A stretch of 64,000 nt of DNA from the NCBI GenBank assembly GCA_902493595.1, contig CABUPU010000005.1, positions 44,027-108,026 of the forward strand. The letters run 5' to 3'. Every line of letters starts with the position of its first letter. The stretch's first letter is position 1. The notes beneath the pieces are model-generated. The model had not been told where the DNA came from and did not search any database. It saw only the letters and a list, made by a program, of their open reading frames with translations. Source of the DNA: an uncultured Mycoplasma sp. (GTDB lineage Bacteria; Bacillota_I; Bacilli_A; RF39; UBA660). Made by a program: the position numbers and the translations under genes. Positions 17,587 through 25,056 of the stretch are shown one piece after another.

Positions 17587-17880
17587 CTCGAACGTGCAGG
17601 AATGGCGTTACCTTTCCAACAGTCCAGAGGGTTTTGGGTGTAATTTTGCATCTTTGATTTCAATGGAGAGGAGGAATGTGTGTGAAAAAGAGGACGTATG
17701 AAAGACTACTAATCTGGATCATATTATTTTGCTTGGTTGTAACAAATCAAGACAAAATAAGAAGCGTCATCCGTAGTATAATAGAATTCATCATTTGCTT
17801 ATTACAACTTTTGAATTCTAATATATAGGATAACGCTATCTTCAAGAAATTTTAGGTAACGTGATATCTTGCACGTTCCT
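17587..17880 (+). ncRNA. Self-folding small mRNA, copy 1 (type I toxin-like architecture)
   Basis: Predicted transcript of about 290 nt. Its first bases GAACGTGCA (17590-17598) and CGTTACC (17606-17612) are complementary to its last bases, TGCACGTTC (17870-17878) and GGTAACG (17855-17861), so the 5' and 3' ends can close into a long stem. CCTTTCC (17611-17617) can also pair with the ribosome-binding site GGAGAGG. Such end-to-end pairing is how hok- and AapA-type toxin mRNAs are kept silent. A homologous copy lies at 19737-20021, with matching base changes on both sides of the stem. Confidence 0.55.
17682..17828 (+). CDS. Small hydrophobic peptide (48 aa), possible type I toxin
   Basis: GTG at 17682, seven bases after a near-perfect GGAGAGGAGG, to TAG at 17826. 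The peptide begins KKRTYERLLIWIILFCLVV, a basic start followed by a hydrophobic segment long enough to cross the membrane, and has a second hydrophobic part IIEFIICLLQLL. An ATG six bases earlier is in frame but sits too close to the ribosome-binding site. Sits inside the self-folding RNA. Toxin role is inference from architecture; no antisense antitoxin was demonstrated. Confidence 0.5.
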   Translation: MKKRTYERLLIWIILFCLVVTNQDKIRSVIRSIIEFIICLLQLLNSNI

Positions 17881-17935
17881 TATTATTAATATAACATTTA
17901 TTTATATATTCATGCAAGCAATTTGAATAATATTT

Positions 17936-19384
17936 TTATCCAATATGATATGGATCTGTAGAGGTACCTGTTCCCCCAACTATTTTTAATATACTGGAAT
18001 CTAGATAAAAAGTTGGTCTGACAGCAAGCTGACTTTTAACACCATCACTATAAAAGTTGAGTAAAACAAGTTCTCCTCCTGAATTCAAATAAGCAGCCGG
18101 ATTTGTTGCAGAAGAACTTGGTGAAATTAACCATTCATTTTTGTTTGAACCCCAACTTGTTACTTGTGATGTAAATAACCAATCATTATTTTTACAATCA
18201 CTAATTGGTGAACCATACCAATAATATAATTCTTTTGCTCTACAACTTGATTTATTTGTTGTATTTCCTCCAACCGTTGCATAACCATAATCACTTGGAT
18301 ACATAAGTCCTACTTTTGCATATATAATTGATGGATTACCACTATATATAGCGCTTGTATTTCTTTCCTCTGTATATATACCTTCAGCAGTTAAAGTAGT
18401 ATAATTTGATGAACTTGCACCTCCTAAATGCCATTTTGCATTTGCAATAGCACTAGAAAGTTTACCATTTATATTTGTGGTACCTAACAAAGTAGTCAAA
18501 TATGTTCCATTTAATTCTGTTTTAAGTGATGCTGTGCTCCAATTATTTGATCCTGCTGAATTCCAATACTTTCCACTTGTTCCACCATAATTATTTGTAT
18601 CTATTACTTTTAATAATTTTTTTGTACCACTACTAGTTGTTCCATCACTTGAGGTATCTTCATCAAATAATCCTATTATTCTAAATAGTAATGAACTATC
18701 TGAACAACTTCCACTTTTTTGATTATCTAAACATATATAATTATTTGGATCTGCTCCTTCATATCTTAAACCATTTTCATTATAAACATCTGGTGTTGAA
18801 GTAGAAATTAATGTAGTTATTGGTGTTCCTAAAGATATTGTAAAATCTTTTTTAGCAACATTTGCAGAAGTATCTTTTACCCATAGATAATATGTTCCTT
18901 CAGTTGTTATTGAGGTACTAAAGTTATATGATGTTCCATTTATCGAAGTCCAATTTGCTGGTTCTACTGTATTACTAGAGCTTATTCCATAACTAGATAA
19001 TCCTTTATCATCTGTAAGTACTGCAGTAACTGTTGTATCATTAACATTTAAGTTAGATATAACAGGTTTTTGTATATCAATAATCTTATCAAAATATAAT
19101 GAACATCTATCTGAACCTAAAAAAGAAAATCCTATTTGTCCTGTTGAATTATTATAACTAACTACTTTTCCTCCATTTTCACATATTGTTTTTTCTTCAT
19201 TTAAAACATAATTACCTTTTGGAATTTCATTAGAACTAACATATTCTCCAGAATCTTCTTTAATCATTATTGCTAAATTACTTTTTCTATTAGTTTTAAT
19301 AGTTTTATTTTTATAAGTAATATTTAATACTACTACCCCTATAACAATAAATACGAACAACCCTATTTTTATTTTTTTATTCAT
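17936..19384 (-). CDS. Exported surface protein with Ig-like domain and C-type-lectin-like C-terminus, copy 1
   Basis: About 482 residues from ATG 19384 (MNKKIKIG..., GGAG six bases upstream; an upstream in-frame extension to 19465 would run through the invertible element). A membrane anchor (residues 4-24) is followed by a beta domain, an Ig-like domain (PVISNLNVNDTTVTAVLTDDKG, ending GTYYLWVKDTSANV) and a large C-terminal domain with WHLGG, KVGLMYPSDYGYATVG, KNDWLFTS, EWLISPSS, and the ending VRPTFYLDSSILKIVGGTGT. The W-L-x-S-P ... A-A-x-x ... V-R-P pattern is that of the DUF6273/formylglycine-like C-type-lectin fold used by variable surface proteins. Paralog of the gene at 20081-21556. Expression probably controlled by the invertible element at 19419-19567. 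Confidence 0.7.
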   Translation of the reverse strand: MNKKIKIGLFVFIVIGVVVLNITYKNKTIKTNRKSNLAIMIKEDSGEYVSSNEIPKGNYVLNEEKTICENGGKVVSYNNSTGQIGFSFLGSDRCSLYFDKIIDIQKPVISNLNVNDTTVTAVLTDDKGLSSYGISSSNTVEPANWTSINGTSYNFSTSITTEGTYYLWVKDTSANVAKKDFTISLGTPITTLISTSTPDVYNENGLRYEGADPNNYICLDNQKSGSCSDSSLLFRIIGLFDEDTSSDGTTSSGTKKLLKVIDTNNYGGTSGKYWNSAGSNNWSTASLKTELNGTYLTTLLGTTNINGKLSSAIANAKWHLGGASSSNYTTLTAEGIYTEERNTSAIYSGNPSIIYAKVGLMYPSDYGYATVGGNTTNKSSCRAKELYYWYGSPISDCKNNDWLFTSQVTSWGSNKNEWLISPSSSATNPAAYLNSGGELVLLNFYSDGVKSQLAVRPTFYLDSSILKIVGGTGTSTDPYHIG

Positions 19385-19418
19385 AATTACTCCATCAAGC
19401 ATAAATACTGGGAATAGG

Positions 19419-19567
19419 TTTCTTAAATTATGTAGATATAAGAAAAACATAGTTCTATTTTTCATTAAAAGATACTTGAAAATTCTATAAAAAAATGGTT
19501 TAATTATATTGAAAGTAACGTAAATACGAGGATATTTTTTCTTATATCTACATAATATAGGAAAAAA
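19419..19567. repeat. Putative invertible promoter element 1
   Basis: A perfect 21-bp inverted repeat (19427-19447 and 19536-19556). Each arm lies within a palindromic core site: TTTCTTAAAT / TATGTAG / ATATAAGAAAAA (19419-19447) and TTTTTCTTATAT / CTACATA / ATATAGGAAAAAA (19536-19567). The 7-bp centres (19429-19435 and 19548-19554) are reverse complements of each other. The segment between them is 112 bp. It contains TTGAAA (19476-19481), 17 bp, TTTAAT (19499-19504) on the plus strand, that is, pointing away from the surface gene as the sequence stands. Confidence 0.7.
19476..19504 (+). promoter_or_regulatory. Promoter inside invertible element 1, in the off orientation
   Basis: TTGAAA, 17-bp spacer, TTTAAT. 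Inversion of the 112-bp segment would point it at the minus-strand gene starting at 19384. Confidence 0.6.
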
Positions 19568-19577
19568 CGAACAAGGT

Positions 19578-19613
19578 AAATACTTGGATTAAGACCAATC
19601 TTAGTATTTTTTC
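19578..19613 (+). terminator. Terminator bounding invertible element 1
   Basis: AAATACT (19578-19584) pairs with AGTATTT (19603-19609), with an inner TTGG/CCAA helix and a T-run. It would stop transcription from the promoter in its present orientation. Confidence 0.6.
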
Positions 19614-19703
19614 TTTAATAAAAAAAAATTAACATATTTTTATGCTAATTTTATATTTTTATAACTAACTCATGTCTTATTTTGACATGTTTTGTCGAAA
19701 CGC

Positions 19704-19731
19704 TTGCAATACTAAAATATATGTATATAAT
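19704..19731 (+). promoter_or_regulatory. Promoter of small-peptide RNA, copy 2
   Basis: TTGCAA (19704-19709), 16 bp, TATAAT (19726-19731), identical to copy 1. Confidence 0.7.
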
Positions 19732-19736
19732 AACTA

Positions 19737-20021
19737 CTCGAACGTGCAGGAACTGGCGTTGCCACCAATTTTCAGGGGGTTTGAAATAAATCAAAAATTC
19801 TGGAAGGAGGATGATGCTTATGTCTAAAAATAAGATAATTAAATTCGAGTTTTTATGCATACTATTTCTGATTTGTTATTACAACTTTGATACAATAGAA
19901 AACGCCTTCAAGTTTTAGTAAAACTATTATTGCTCATTATTGAGTTAATTATAGCCTTGCTTGCCTGAATAGCGTTTTCAAATCTTAAAAACATTTGGCA
20001 ACGCAAACTTCCTTCACGTTC
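19737..20021 (+). ncRNA. Self-folding small mRNA, copy 2
   Basis: 5' segments GAACGTG (19740-19746), AGGAA (19748-19752) and GCGTTGCC (19756-19763) are complementary to 3' segments CACGTTC (20015-20021), TTCCT (20009-20013) and GGCAACGC (19997-20004), giving a nearly continuous end-to-end stem. Compared with copy 1 the pair GTTACC/GGTAAC has become GTTGCC/GGCAAC, a compensatory change that supports the stem as a selected structure. The 3' TTCCTTC could alternatively cover the ribosome-binding site GGAAGGAGG. Confidence 0.6.
19820..19918 (+). CDS. Small hydrophobic peptide (32 aa), copy 2
   Basis: ATG at 19820, nine bases after GGAAGGAGG, to TAG at 19916. Two further in-frame ATG at 19811 and 19814 are too near the ribosome-binding site. 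The peptide is KNKIIKFEFLCILFLICYY followed by a short polar tail: basic N-terminus and one membrane-length hydrophobic stretch. The sequence has diverged from copy 1 much more than the RNA ends have. Confidence 0.45.
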   Translation: MSKNKIIKFEFLCILFLICYYNFDTIENAFKF

Positions 20022-20080
20022 ACCTATTTATAATATAACATTTATTTATATATTTATGCAAGATGTTTTACTTGTGTTTT

Positions 20081-21556
20081 TTATCCAATATGATATGGAT
20101 TTGAGGATGCACCATCTCCTGTACCTACAATTTTTAGGACACTAGAATCTAGATAAAATGCTGGGCGCACCGCATACTGGTTGAGGCTAACGCCGCTGAC
20201 GTACACACTCCCCGCCGAACTCAAACGCGCAGCATTACCCGAACCCGAAGAATAAGGGGAAAGTAACCACTCATCTTTATTTGATTCCCAACTTGTTGCT
20301 TGTGATGTAAATAACCAATCATTATTTTTACAATCATTATATGAGGAATAATTCCAATCATATAATGCTTGGTCTCTACAACTTGATTTATTTGTTGTTG
20401 TACCTCCGACTGTTGCATAACCATAATCACTTGAATACATTAATCCTACTTTTGCATATATACTTGATGGATTACCACTATATAAATTTTGAAGTGTCCC
20501 ACTTGTAGCATACGGGCTTCTTTCCGCTTTATGCAAATTTTCTGTTGTTATTTTTTGATAATAATAATTACTTGATGAAGTATTATTTCCTCCCCCTAAA
20601 TGCCATTTTGCATTTGCTATTGCACTAGATAGTTTACTATTTACATTAGATGTGCCTAATAAAGTAGTCAAGTATGTTCCATTTAATTCTGTTTTAAGTG
20701 ATGCCGTACTCCAATTATTTGTTCCTGCTGAATTCCAATACTTTCCACTTGTTCCACCATAGTTATTTATATCTATTACTTTTAATAGTTTTTTTGTACC
20801 ACTACTATTTGTTCCATCAGTTGAGGTATCTTCATCAAATAAACCTATTATTCTAAATAATAATGAGCTGTCACTACAACTCCCGCTTGTTTTATTATCT
20901 AAACATATATAATTACTTGGATTTGCTCCTTCATATCTTAAACCATTTTCTTCAAAAATATCTGTATTATTTGCTACCATTAATGCTTCAAATGAGGTAC
21001 CTAAAGATATTGTAAACTCTTTTGTAGTTTTATTATTGCTACTATCTTTTACCCATAAATAATATGTTCCTTCAGTTGTAATGTTAATACTTAAGTTATA
21101 AGATGCTCCATTTATCGAAGTCCAACTTGTTGGTTCAACACTATTACTAGAGCTTATTCCATAACTAGATAATCCTTTATCGTCTGTAAGTACTGCAGTA
21201 ACTGTTGTATCATCAACATTTAAGTTAGATATAATTGGTTTTTGTGTATCAATTATCTTATCAAAATATAATGAACATCTATCTGAACCTAAAAATGAAA
21301 ATCCTATTTGTCCTGTTGAATTATTATAACTAACTACTTTTCCTCCGTTTTCACAAACTGTTTTTTCTTCATTTAAGACATAATTACCTTTTGGAATTTC
21401 ATTAGAACTTACATATTCTCCGGAATCTCCTTTAATCATTATTGCTAAATTACTTTTTCTAATAGTTTTAATAGTTTTATTTTTATAAGTAATATTTAAT
21501 ATTACTACACCCATAACAATAAATACGAACAAGCATAATTTAATTTTTTTATTCAT
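20081..21556 (-). CDS. Exported surface protein with Ig-like domain and variable C-terminus, copy 2
   Basis: About 491 residues from ATG 21556 (MNKKIKLC..., GGAG upstream). Same order as copy 1: anchor, beta domain, Ig-like domain, large C-terminal domain ending AVRPAFYLDSSVLKIVG. The first ~330 residues are very similar to copy 1. The stretch from DEWLLSPYSS to QYAVRPA (about 20165-20262) is different: its codons are GC-rich, while the flanks are AT-rich as usual. That stretch corresponds to the ligand-binding surface in C-type-lectin-fold variable proteins. Upstream is invertible element 2. Likely a surface adhesin or antigen under both phase and sequence variation; function inferred. Confidence 0.7.
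   Translation of the reverse strand: MNKKIKLCLFVFIVMGVVILNITYKNKTIKTIRKSNLAIMIKGDSGEYVSSNEIPKGNYVLNEEKTVCENGGKVVSYNNSTGQIGFSFLGSDRCSLYFDKIIDTQKPIISNLNVDDTTVTAVLTDDKGLSSYGISSSNSVEPTSWTSINGASYNLSINITTEGTYYLWVKDSSNNKTTKEFTISLGTSFEALMVANNTDIFEENGLRYEGANPSNYICLDNKTSGSCSDSSLLFRIIGLFDEDTSTDGTNSSGTKKLLKVIDINNYGGTSGKYWNSAGTNNWSTASLKTELNGTYLTTLLGTSNVNSKLSSAIANAKWHLGGGNNTSSSNYYYQKITTENLHKAERSPYATSGTLQNLYSGNPSSIYAKVGLMYSSDYGYATVGGTTTNKSSCRDQALYDWNYSSYNDCKNNDWLFTSQATSWESNKDEWLLSPYSSGSGNAARLSSAGSVYVSGVSLNQYAVRPAFYLDSSVLKIVGTGDGASSNPYHIG
20165..20262 (-). other. GC-rich patch, candidate DGR variable region
   Basis: By hand count, 60 of the 100 bases from 20161 to 20260 are G or C; the aligned stretch in copy 1 (18021-18120) has 38. 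Most codons that differ are of the kind reached by replacing A in AAY codons (AGT, AGC, TAC, CTC, AAC, CGT). It encodes the part between SP and AVRPA in the C-terminal lectin-like domain, where variable regions of diversity-generating retroelement targets sit. No reverse transcriptase or template repeat is in the window. Confidence 0.5.
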
Positions 21557-21590
21557 AACTACTCCATCAAGCATAAATACTAGGAATAAG

Positions 21591-21739
21591 TTTCTTAAAT
21601 TATGTAGATTTAAGAAAAACATAGTTCTATTTTTCGTTAAAAAGTACTTGAAAAAAAGAATAAAAAATGGTTTAATTATATTGAAAGTAACGTAAATACA
21701 AGGATATTTTTTCTTAAATCTACATAATAAGAGAAAAAA
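21591..21739. repeat. Putative invertible promoter element 2
   Basis: A perfect 21-bp inverted repeat (21599-21619 and 21708-21728). Core sites TTTCTTAAAT / TATGTAG / ATTTAAGAAAAA (21591-21619) and TTTTTCTTAAAT / CTACATA / ATAAGAGAAAAAA (21708-21739). 112 bp between the crossover centres. Inside, TTGAAA (21648-21653), 17 bp, TTTAAT (21671-21676) on the plus strand, away from the gene starting at 21556. The arms differ from those of element 1 by the same base change on both sides, as expected if the arms are kept identical within a locus. Confidence 0.7.
21648..21676 (+). promoter_or_regulatory. Promoter inside invertible element 2, in the off orientation
   Basis: TTGAAA, 17-bp spacer, TTTAAT on the plus strand. 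Confidence 0.6.
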
Positions 21740-21749
21740 CGAACAAGGT

Positions 21750-21787
21750 AAATACTAGGATTAAGTAAGGTCTTTAGTATTTTTTTA
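21750..21787 (+). terminator. Terminator bounding invertible element 2
   Basis: AAATACTA (21750-21757) pairs with TAGTATTT (21775-21782), followed by T. Confidence 0.6.
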
Positions 21788-21793
21788 ATTTAT

Positions 21794-21823
21794 AAAAAAA
21801 ATTAACATATTTCTATGCTAATT
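21794..21823 (-). terminator. Terminator of the amidoligase-like gene
   Basis: Minus strand ATTAGCATA (21814-21822) pairs with TATGTTAAT (21801-21809, one G-U), then eight T. A similar hairpin is at 19622-19650, marking the end of each duplicated unit. Confidence 0.65.
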
Positions 21824-21829
21824 TTTATA

Positions 21830-23491
21830 TTAAAATCTAACTTGTCTATTATAATGAATAGTTCTTTGCAATTTTGAATTAATTTCGTTATTTGTTTCAT
21901 ATCTTTCATCAAATTTATCTATTAAAGTTTGATTATCTTTGAATAAAAGTCTTAATATTAATGGCTTTCTTTCTTCTTCGGGAACATTAATATCTGTTAT
22001 ATAATTAAATAATTTTGGATCTATTTTTTTATATTTAATTGCAGTATCTACGAGTTTAAGATATAAAACCATATTTAAAAGAATTTCTTCATATTTAGTT
22101 TGACCGTTTGACATTCTAAACTCTACTGTATTTTTTCTAAATGAAAAGACATTTGAAAAATTTATTGCCACTAAACGGTCCTCTTGACAGCAATTAAGTT
22201 CATACATAAAATCAAATAAATCCTTAGTATCACTTAATTTATGTAAGTAAATTGCATTTTCTAAATAAACTGAAATTGGGCTTGCATAACTAGCATAATA
22301 TTTTCTCAAAGGAGTTTCTTTTTCATTTGCCATCATATAAAAAATATTTTCATTATTAGCAAATAGTTCTAATAATGTTTTTACTTCTTTCACACTGTTA
22401 AAGGCATCAAACCCAATATGAATATGATTAGAGCATTCATCATTAATTTTAAAATCATATTCATTTAAAAAGTTACATAAATATAAAAGTTCTCTTAAAG
22501 ACTTTTTATTGTAATAAAGAATATTTGAATTAATTTCTACTCCATTAGTTACTGTTGTTTCCTCTTTAAAAATCCAATTTGCTAAAAATCTTTCTAAATT
22601 TAAAAACATTTGATAATTTTCATGATATGTTTCTAATTCTAATCCAATAGAATAATTCTTTGCCAAATTCAAATTATAAATAAGAGGATTGAGTTCATTT
22701 AATTCTTTTTGTTTACTAAATAAAGTATTACTATAAATAACCCTATTAAATGCACCATTATTTAAAAAAGTTTGTATTTTTTCTCTTAAAGCTGGATCAA
22801 CTGTATCAGCGTAAATTTTTGACATATATGCATTTAAAGTTTCCTTTGAAAAAAGATTTTGATACTCTTTAAGAACCTCAAATTTAACCGATGGTATTTC
22901 TATTTTATCTATACACTCTAGTTTATTTGTATCAGATATTAAACCAAACTCTTTATAAAAGTTTTCTATAGATAATGAACAAATTAATATTGGTACATAA
23001 TAACCTTTATTAATATATTCTATTTTTTCTTTATCAGAAAGTGAAAGCAAAAAAGAAAGTCCATCTTCATGCGTTAAATTTTTTATATTTTTTTTAATCA
23101 ATTCTTTATCTTTTAAAGACATATATATTTTAGATTTTAATTTTTTATCTAAAACTAAATCAATTAATTTTAATTTATTTATATCTTCATTCATTGATAA
23201 TATTGCATCATATAAATATTTATCTTTACTATAATCACAAACTTTATTATACTCTATTTTTAAAAGGTACTCTACTTTAATATTTTCTTCATTAATTATT
23301 TTTGCTATAAAAAACTTATAATAAAAATCATCATAATAATTAAATACATAATCTATATTATTAAAACTAACTAAAATATTTTCTCTTATTAATCTTTGAA
23401 AATTAGTTACTATGAATTTTTTATATTTAATTAAATATTCATCTAAATCTTTATGTAAAAACAAATGATGAACAAATTCATTATAATGCAT
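21830..23491 (-). CDS. Amidoligase-like protein with helical N-terminal half, paralog 1
   Basis: About 553 residues from ATG 23491 (MHYNEFVHHLF). The N-terminal ~290 residues are helical and Lys/Leu/Asn-rich without a recognised domain. The C-terminal half carries the putative amidoligase (glutamine-synthetase-like COOH-NH2 ligase) pattern: SIGLELETYH, GVEINSNIL, CSNHIHIGFDAF, ETPLRKYYASYASP, DRLVAINFSNVFSF and NTVEFRMSNGQ, i.e. metal- and ATP-binding Glu, His-x-His, Arg and the terminal E-F-R. Family members are thought to form amide bonds, often on peptides or cell-surface material, but few are characterised. A clear paralog is at 38974-40845. Cytosolic by sequence. Confidence 0.7.
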   Translation of the reverse strand: MHYNEFVHHLFLHKDLDEYLIKYKKFIVTNFQRLIRENILVSFNNIDYVFNYYDDFYYKFFIAKIINEENIKVEYLLKIEYNKVCDYSKDKYLYDAILSMNEDINKLKLIDLVLDKKLKSKIYMSLKDKELIKKNIKNLTHEDGLSFLLSLSDKEKIEYINKGYYVPILICSLSIENFYKEFGLISDTNKLECIDKIEIPSVKFEVLKEYQNLFSKETLNAYMSKIYADTVDPALREKIQTFLNNGAFNRVIYSNTLFSKQKELNELNPLIYNLNLAKNYSIGLELETYHENYQMFLNLERFLANWIFKEETTVTNGVEINSNILYYNKKSLRELLYLCNFLNEYDFKINDECSNHIHIGFDAFNSVKEVKTLLELFANNENIFYMMANEKETPLRKYYASYASPISVYLENAIYLHKLSDTKDLFDFMYELNCCQEDRLVAINFSNVFSFRKNTVEFRMSNGQTKYEEILLNMVLYLKLVDTAIKYKKIDPKLFNYITDINVPEEERKPLILRLLFKDNQTLIDKFDERYETNNEINSKLQRTIHYNRQVRF

Positions 23492-23532
23492 TATATAACC
23501 ACCACTTATTAAAGTATTATAAAGCATTCAAT

Positions 23533-23553
23533 AAAAAAAGTCCATAGGACCTT
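23533..23553 (-). terminator. Terminator after the small membrane protein
   Basis: Minus strand GTCC-TAT-GGAC followed by seven T, overlapping the stop region of the gene at 23552. Confidence 0.5.
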
Positions 23554-23863
23554 ATTTCTTTTTTCTAAAAAATGTTCTAATAACATAATATAAGAAAGCA
23601 CAATATATAGCTATATAAAGCCATATAAGAATAGTTTCTATTATACCTGAGGTATTTGATACTATTATATGATAAATTGAATTATGAAAGTATTTATTAA
23701 CAAGAGTGGAAAACTCAGGTACGCCAAGCATTCTTTCTATTATATCAAGTAATCTTAAAAATATATCTAGTATACAAATTATATATACAACATTACTAAA
23801 TTTTCTGAAAAATACTATCGTTAGTATTATTAATAAAATAATAATAATTAAATCTATATCCAT
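23552..23863 (-). CDS. Small membrane protein, 103 residues
   Basis: Three hydrophobic segments (about 3-20, 24-42 and 72-95) with a basic C-terminus RTFFRKKK on the cytoplasmic side. No family recognised. ATG at 23863 has GGTGG upstream. Separate from its neighbours by a terminator downstream. Confidence 0.5.
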   Translation of the reverse strand: MDIDLIIIILLIILTIVFFRKFSNVVYIICILDIFLRLLDIIERMLGVPEFSTLVNKYFHNSIYHIIVSNTSGIIETILIWLYIAIYCAFLYYVIRTFFRKKK

Positions 23864-23914
23864 CTTCTACCACCTACTTTATAATATTACCACAAAAATA
23901 ATGTAAAAAAAAGT

Positions 23915-25012
23915 CTAATTTTTCTTTCTTAAACTTCTTACAAGTTCAGTGGCTTTTTCTTTGCCATTTAAAAGTGGTGAAATACTTTGTCCTAAATATA
24001 ATTTATAAATAATTTCAGAAATATTTTCTGAACAATCAACTTCTTCGAACCAAGGTTCTTTTTTTATATCATCATCTAAATAAGTAAGATTTGTTGAGTA
24101 TACTTTTGTAATAATTCCTTTATTATAGTATTCTTCGAATTTTTCTTTACCTTCGGTAAATAGTGAAAATGTTGCCGCAAGAGAAATATTTTCAGCACCT
24201 CGTTCTTTCATCATTTTAGCACAGTCTAATATAGAACCACCTGATGCTATCATATCATCCACTATAAGAAGATTTTTCCCCTTAACATCTTTACCTAAAT
24301 ATTCGTGAGCAACTACAGGATTTTTGCCATTTATGATCTTGCTTAAATCTCTTCGTTTATAACAAATACCTACATCAGTACCAAGCATATCTGCATAGTA
24401 TCTAGCTCTATCCATAGCACCAACATCTGGTGATATTACTAAATAATTGTCTGGATTATTAAACATATTTTGATCCTCTTTTAACATTGATTCAATTATA
24501 TTTGTGGTTACATAGAAACTATCAAATGATGAACAAGGTATAGCATTTTGAATATTTGGATCATGGGCATCAAAGGTAATTATTTCTTTAACACCTAATC
24601 TTTCAAGTTCCTGAAGAGCCATAGCACAATCTAGCGATTCTCTTCCTTTTCTTCGATGTTGCCTTGACTCGTATAAAATGGGCATAATAACATTAAGCCT
24701 ATTTGCATGTCCCATACAAGCACAAATAAATCTTTTTAAATCTTGAAAATGTTCATCTGGACTCATATAGGAAGTTTTATGAAACATTTCATAATCAATA
24801 CTGTGATTTCCTATATCGCATAAAATATAAACGTCATCATTTCTAATTGACTCATTAATAAGAGCCTTTGCTTCACCATTATTAAATCTAGGATTTGCTG
24901 TTTTTACAATAAATGTTTTATCCGTATTAAAGGCTTTTTTTAAATAAATATCTACCTTTTCGCCTAAACTTTCCGCTCCTTTCATAACAATTAATTTTAA
25001 ATCTTTTTCCAT
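23915..25012 (-). CDS. prs: Ribose-phosphate pyrophosphokinase (PRPP synthase)
   Basis: ATP + ribose-5-phosphate to PRPP + AMP, entry to nucleotide, His and Trp synthesis. 365 residues, longer than the usual ~315; the extra length is in the first 130 residues. Visible motifs: ESRQHRRKGRE and the catalytic flexible loop, ITFDAHDPNIQNAI, VISPDVGAMDRARYYAD, and the PRPP-binding loop LLIVDDMIASGGSILD. The divergent type is common in Mollicutes-like Bacilli. ATG follows GGGAGG. Downstream of the ATPase operon but separated from it by a terminator. Confidence 0.85.
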   Translation of the reverse strand: MEKDLKLIVMKGAESLGEKVDIYLKKAFNTDKTFIVKTANPRFNNGEAKALINESIRNDDVYILCDIGNHSIDYEMFHKTSYMSPDEHFQDLKRFICACMGHANRLNVIMPILYESRQHRRKGRESLDCAMALQELERLGVKEIITFDAHDPNIQNAIPCSSFDSFYVTTNIIESMLKEDQNMFNNPDNYLVISPDVGAMDRARYYADMLGTDVGICYKRRDLSKIINGKNPVVAHEYLGKDVKGKNLLIVDDMIASGGSILDCAKMMKERGAENISLAATFSLFTEGKEKFEEYYNKGIITKVYSTNLTYLDDDIKKEPWFEEVDCSENISEIIYKLYLGQSISPLLNGKEKATELVRSLRKKN

Positions 25013-25028
25013 AAATTTCCTCCCATAA

Positions 25029-25056
25029 AAAATAAATTAGAAAAACTAATTTATTT
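25029..25056 (-). terminator. Terminator of the ATPase/pilin-like operon
   Basis: Minus strand: AAATAAATTAG facing TCTAATTTATT, then a T-run, right after the pilin-like gene. Confidence 0.6.

Noticed and set aside
19385..19465. N-terminal extension of the surface protein through the invertible element
   Set aside because: It would code across the recombinase-like site; the ATG at 19384 has GGAG and starts a normal anchor. Same for 21557-21622.
19651..19860. 69-codon minus-strand ORF
   Set aside because: Antisense to the promoter and 5' half of the self-folding RNA of copy 2; no ribosome-binding site.
17423..20080. Insertion sequence or MITE as explanation for the repeated intergenic elements
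   Set aside because: No terminal repeats with target duplications bounding them and no transposase; the duplication covers the surface gene as well.
20221..20430. 69-codon minus-strand ORF
   Set aside because: Other reading frame within the second surface gene; the main frame is supported by homology with copy 1.
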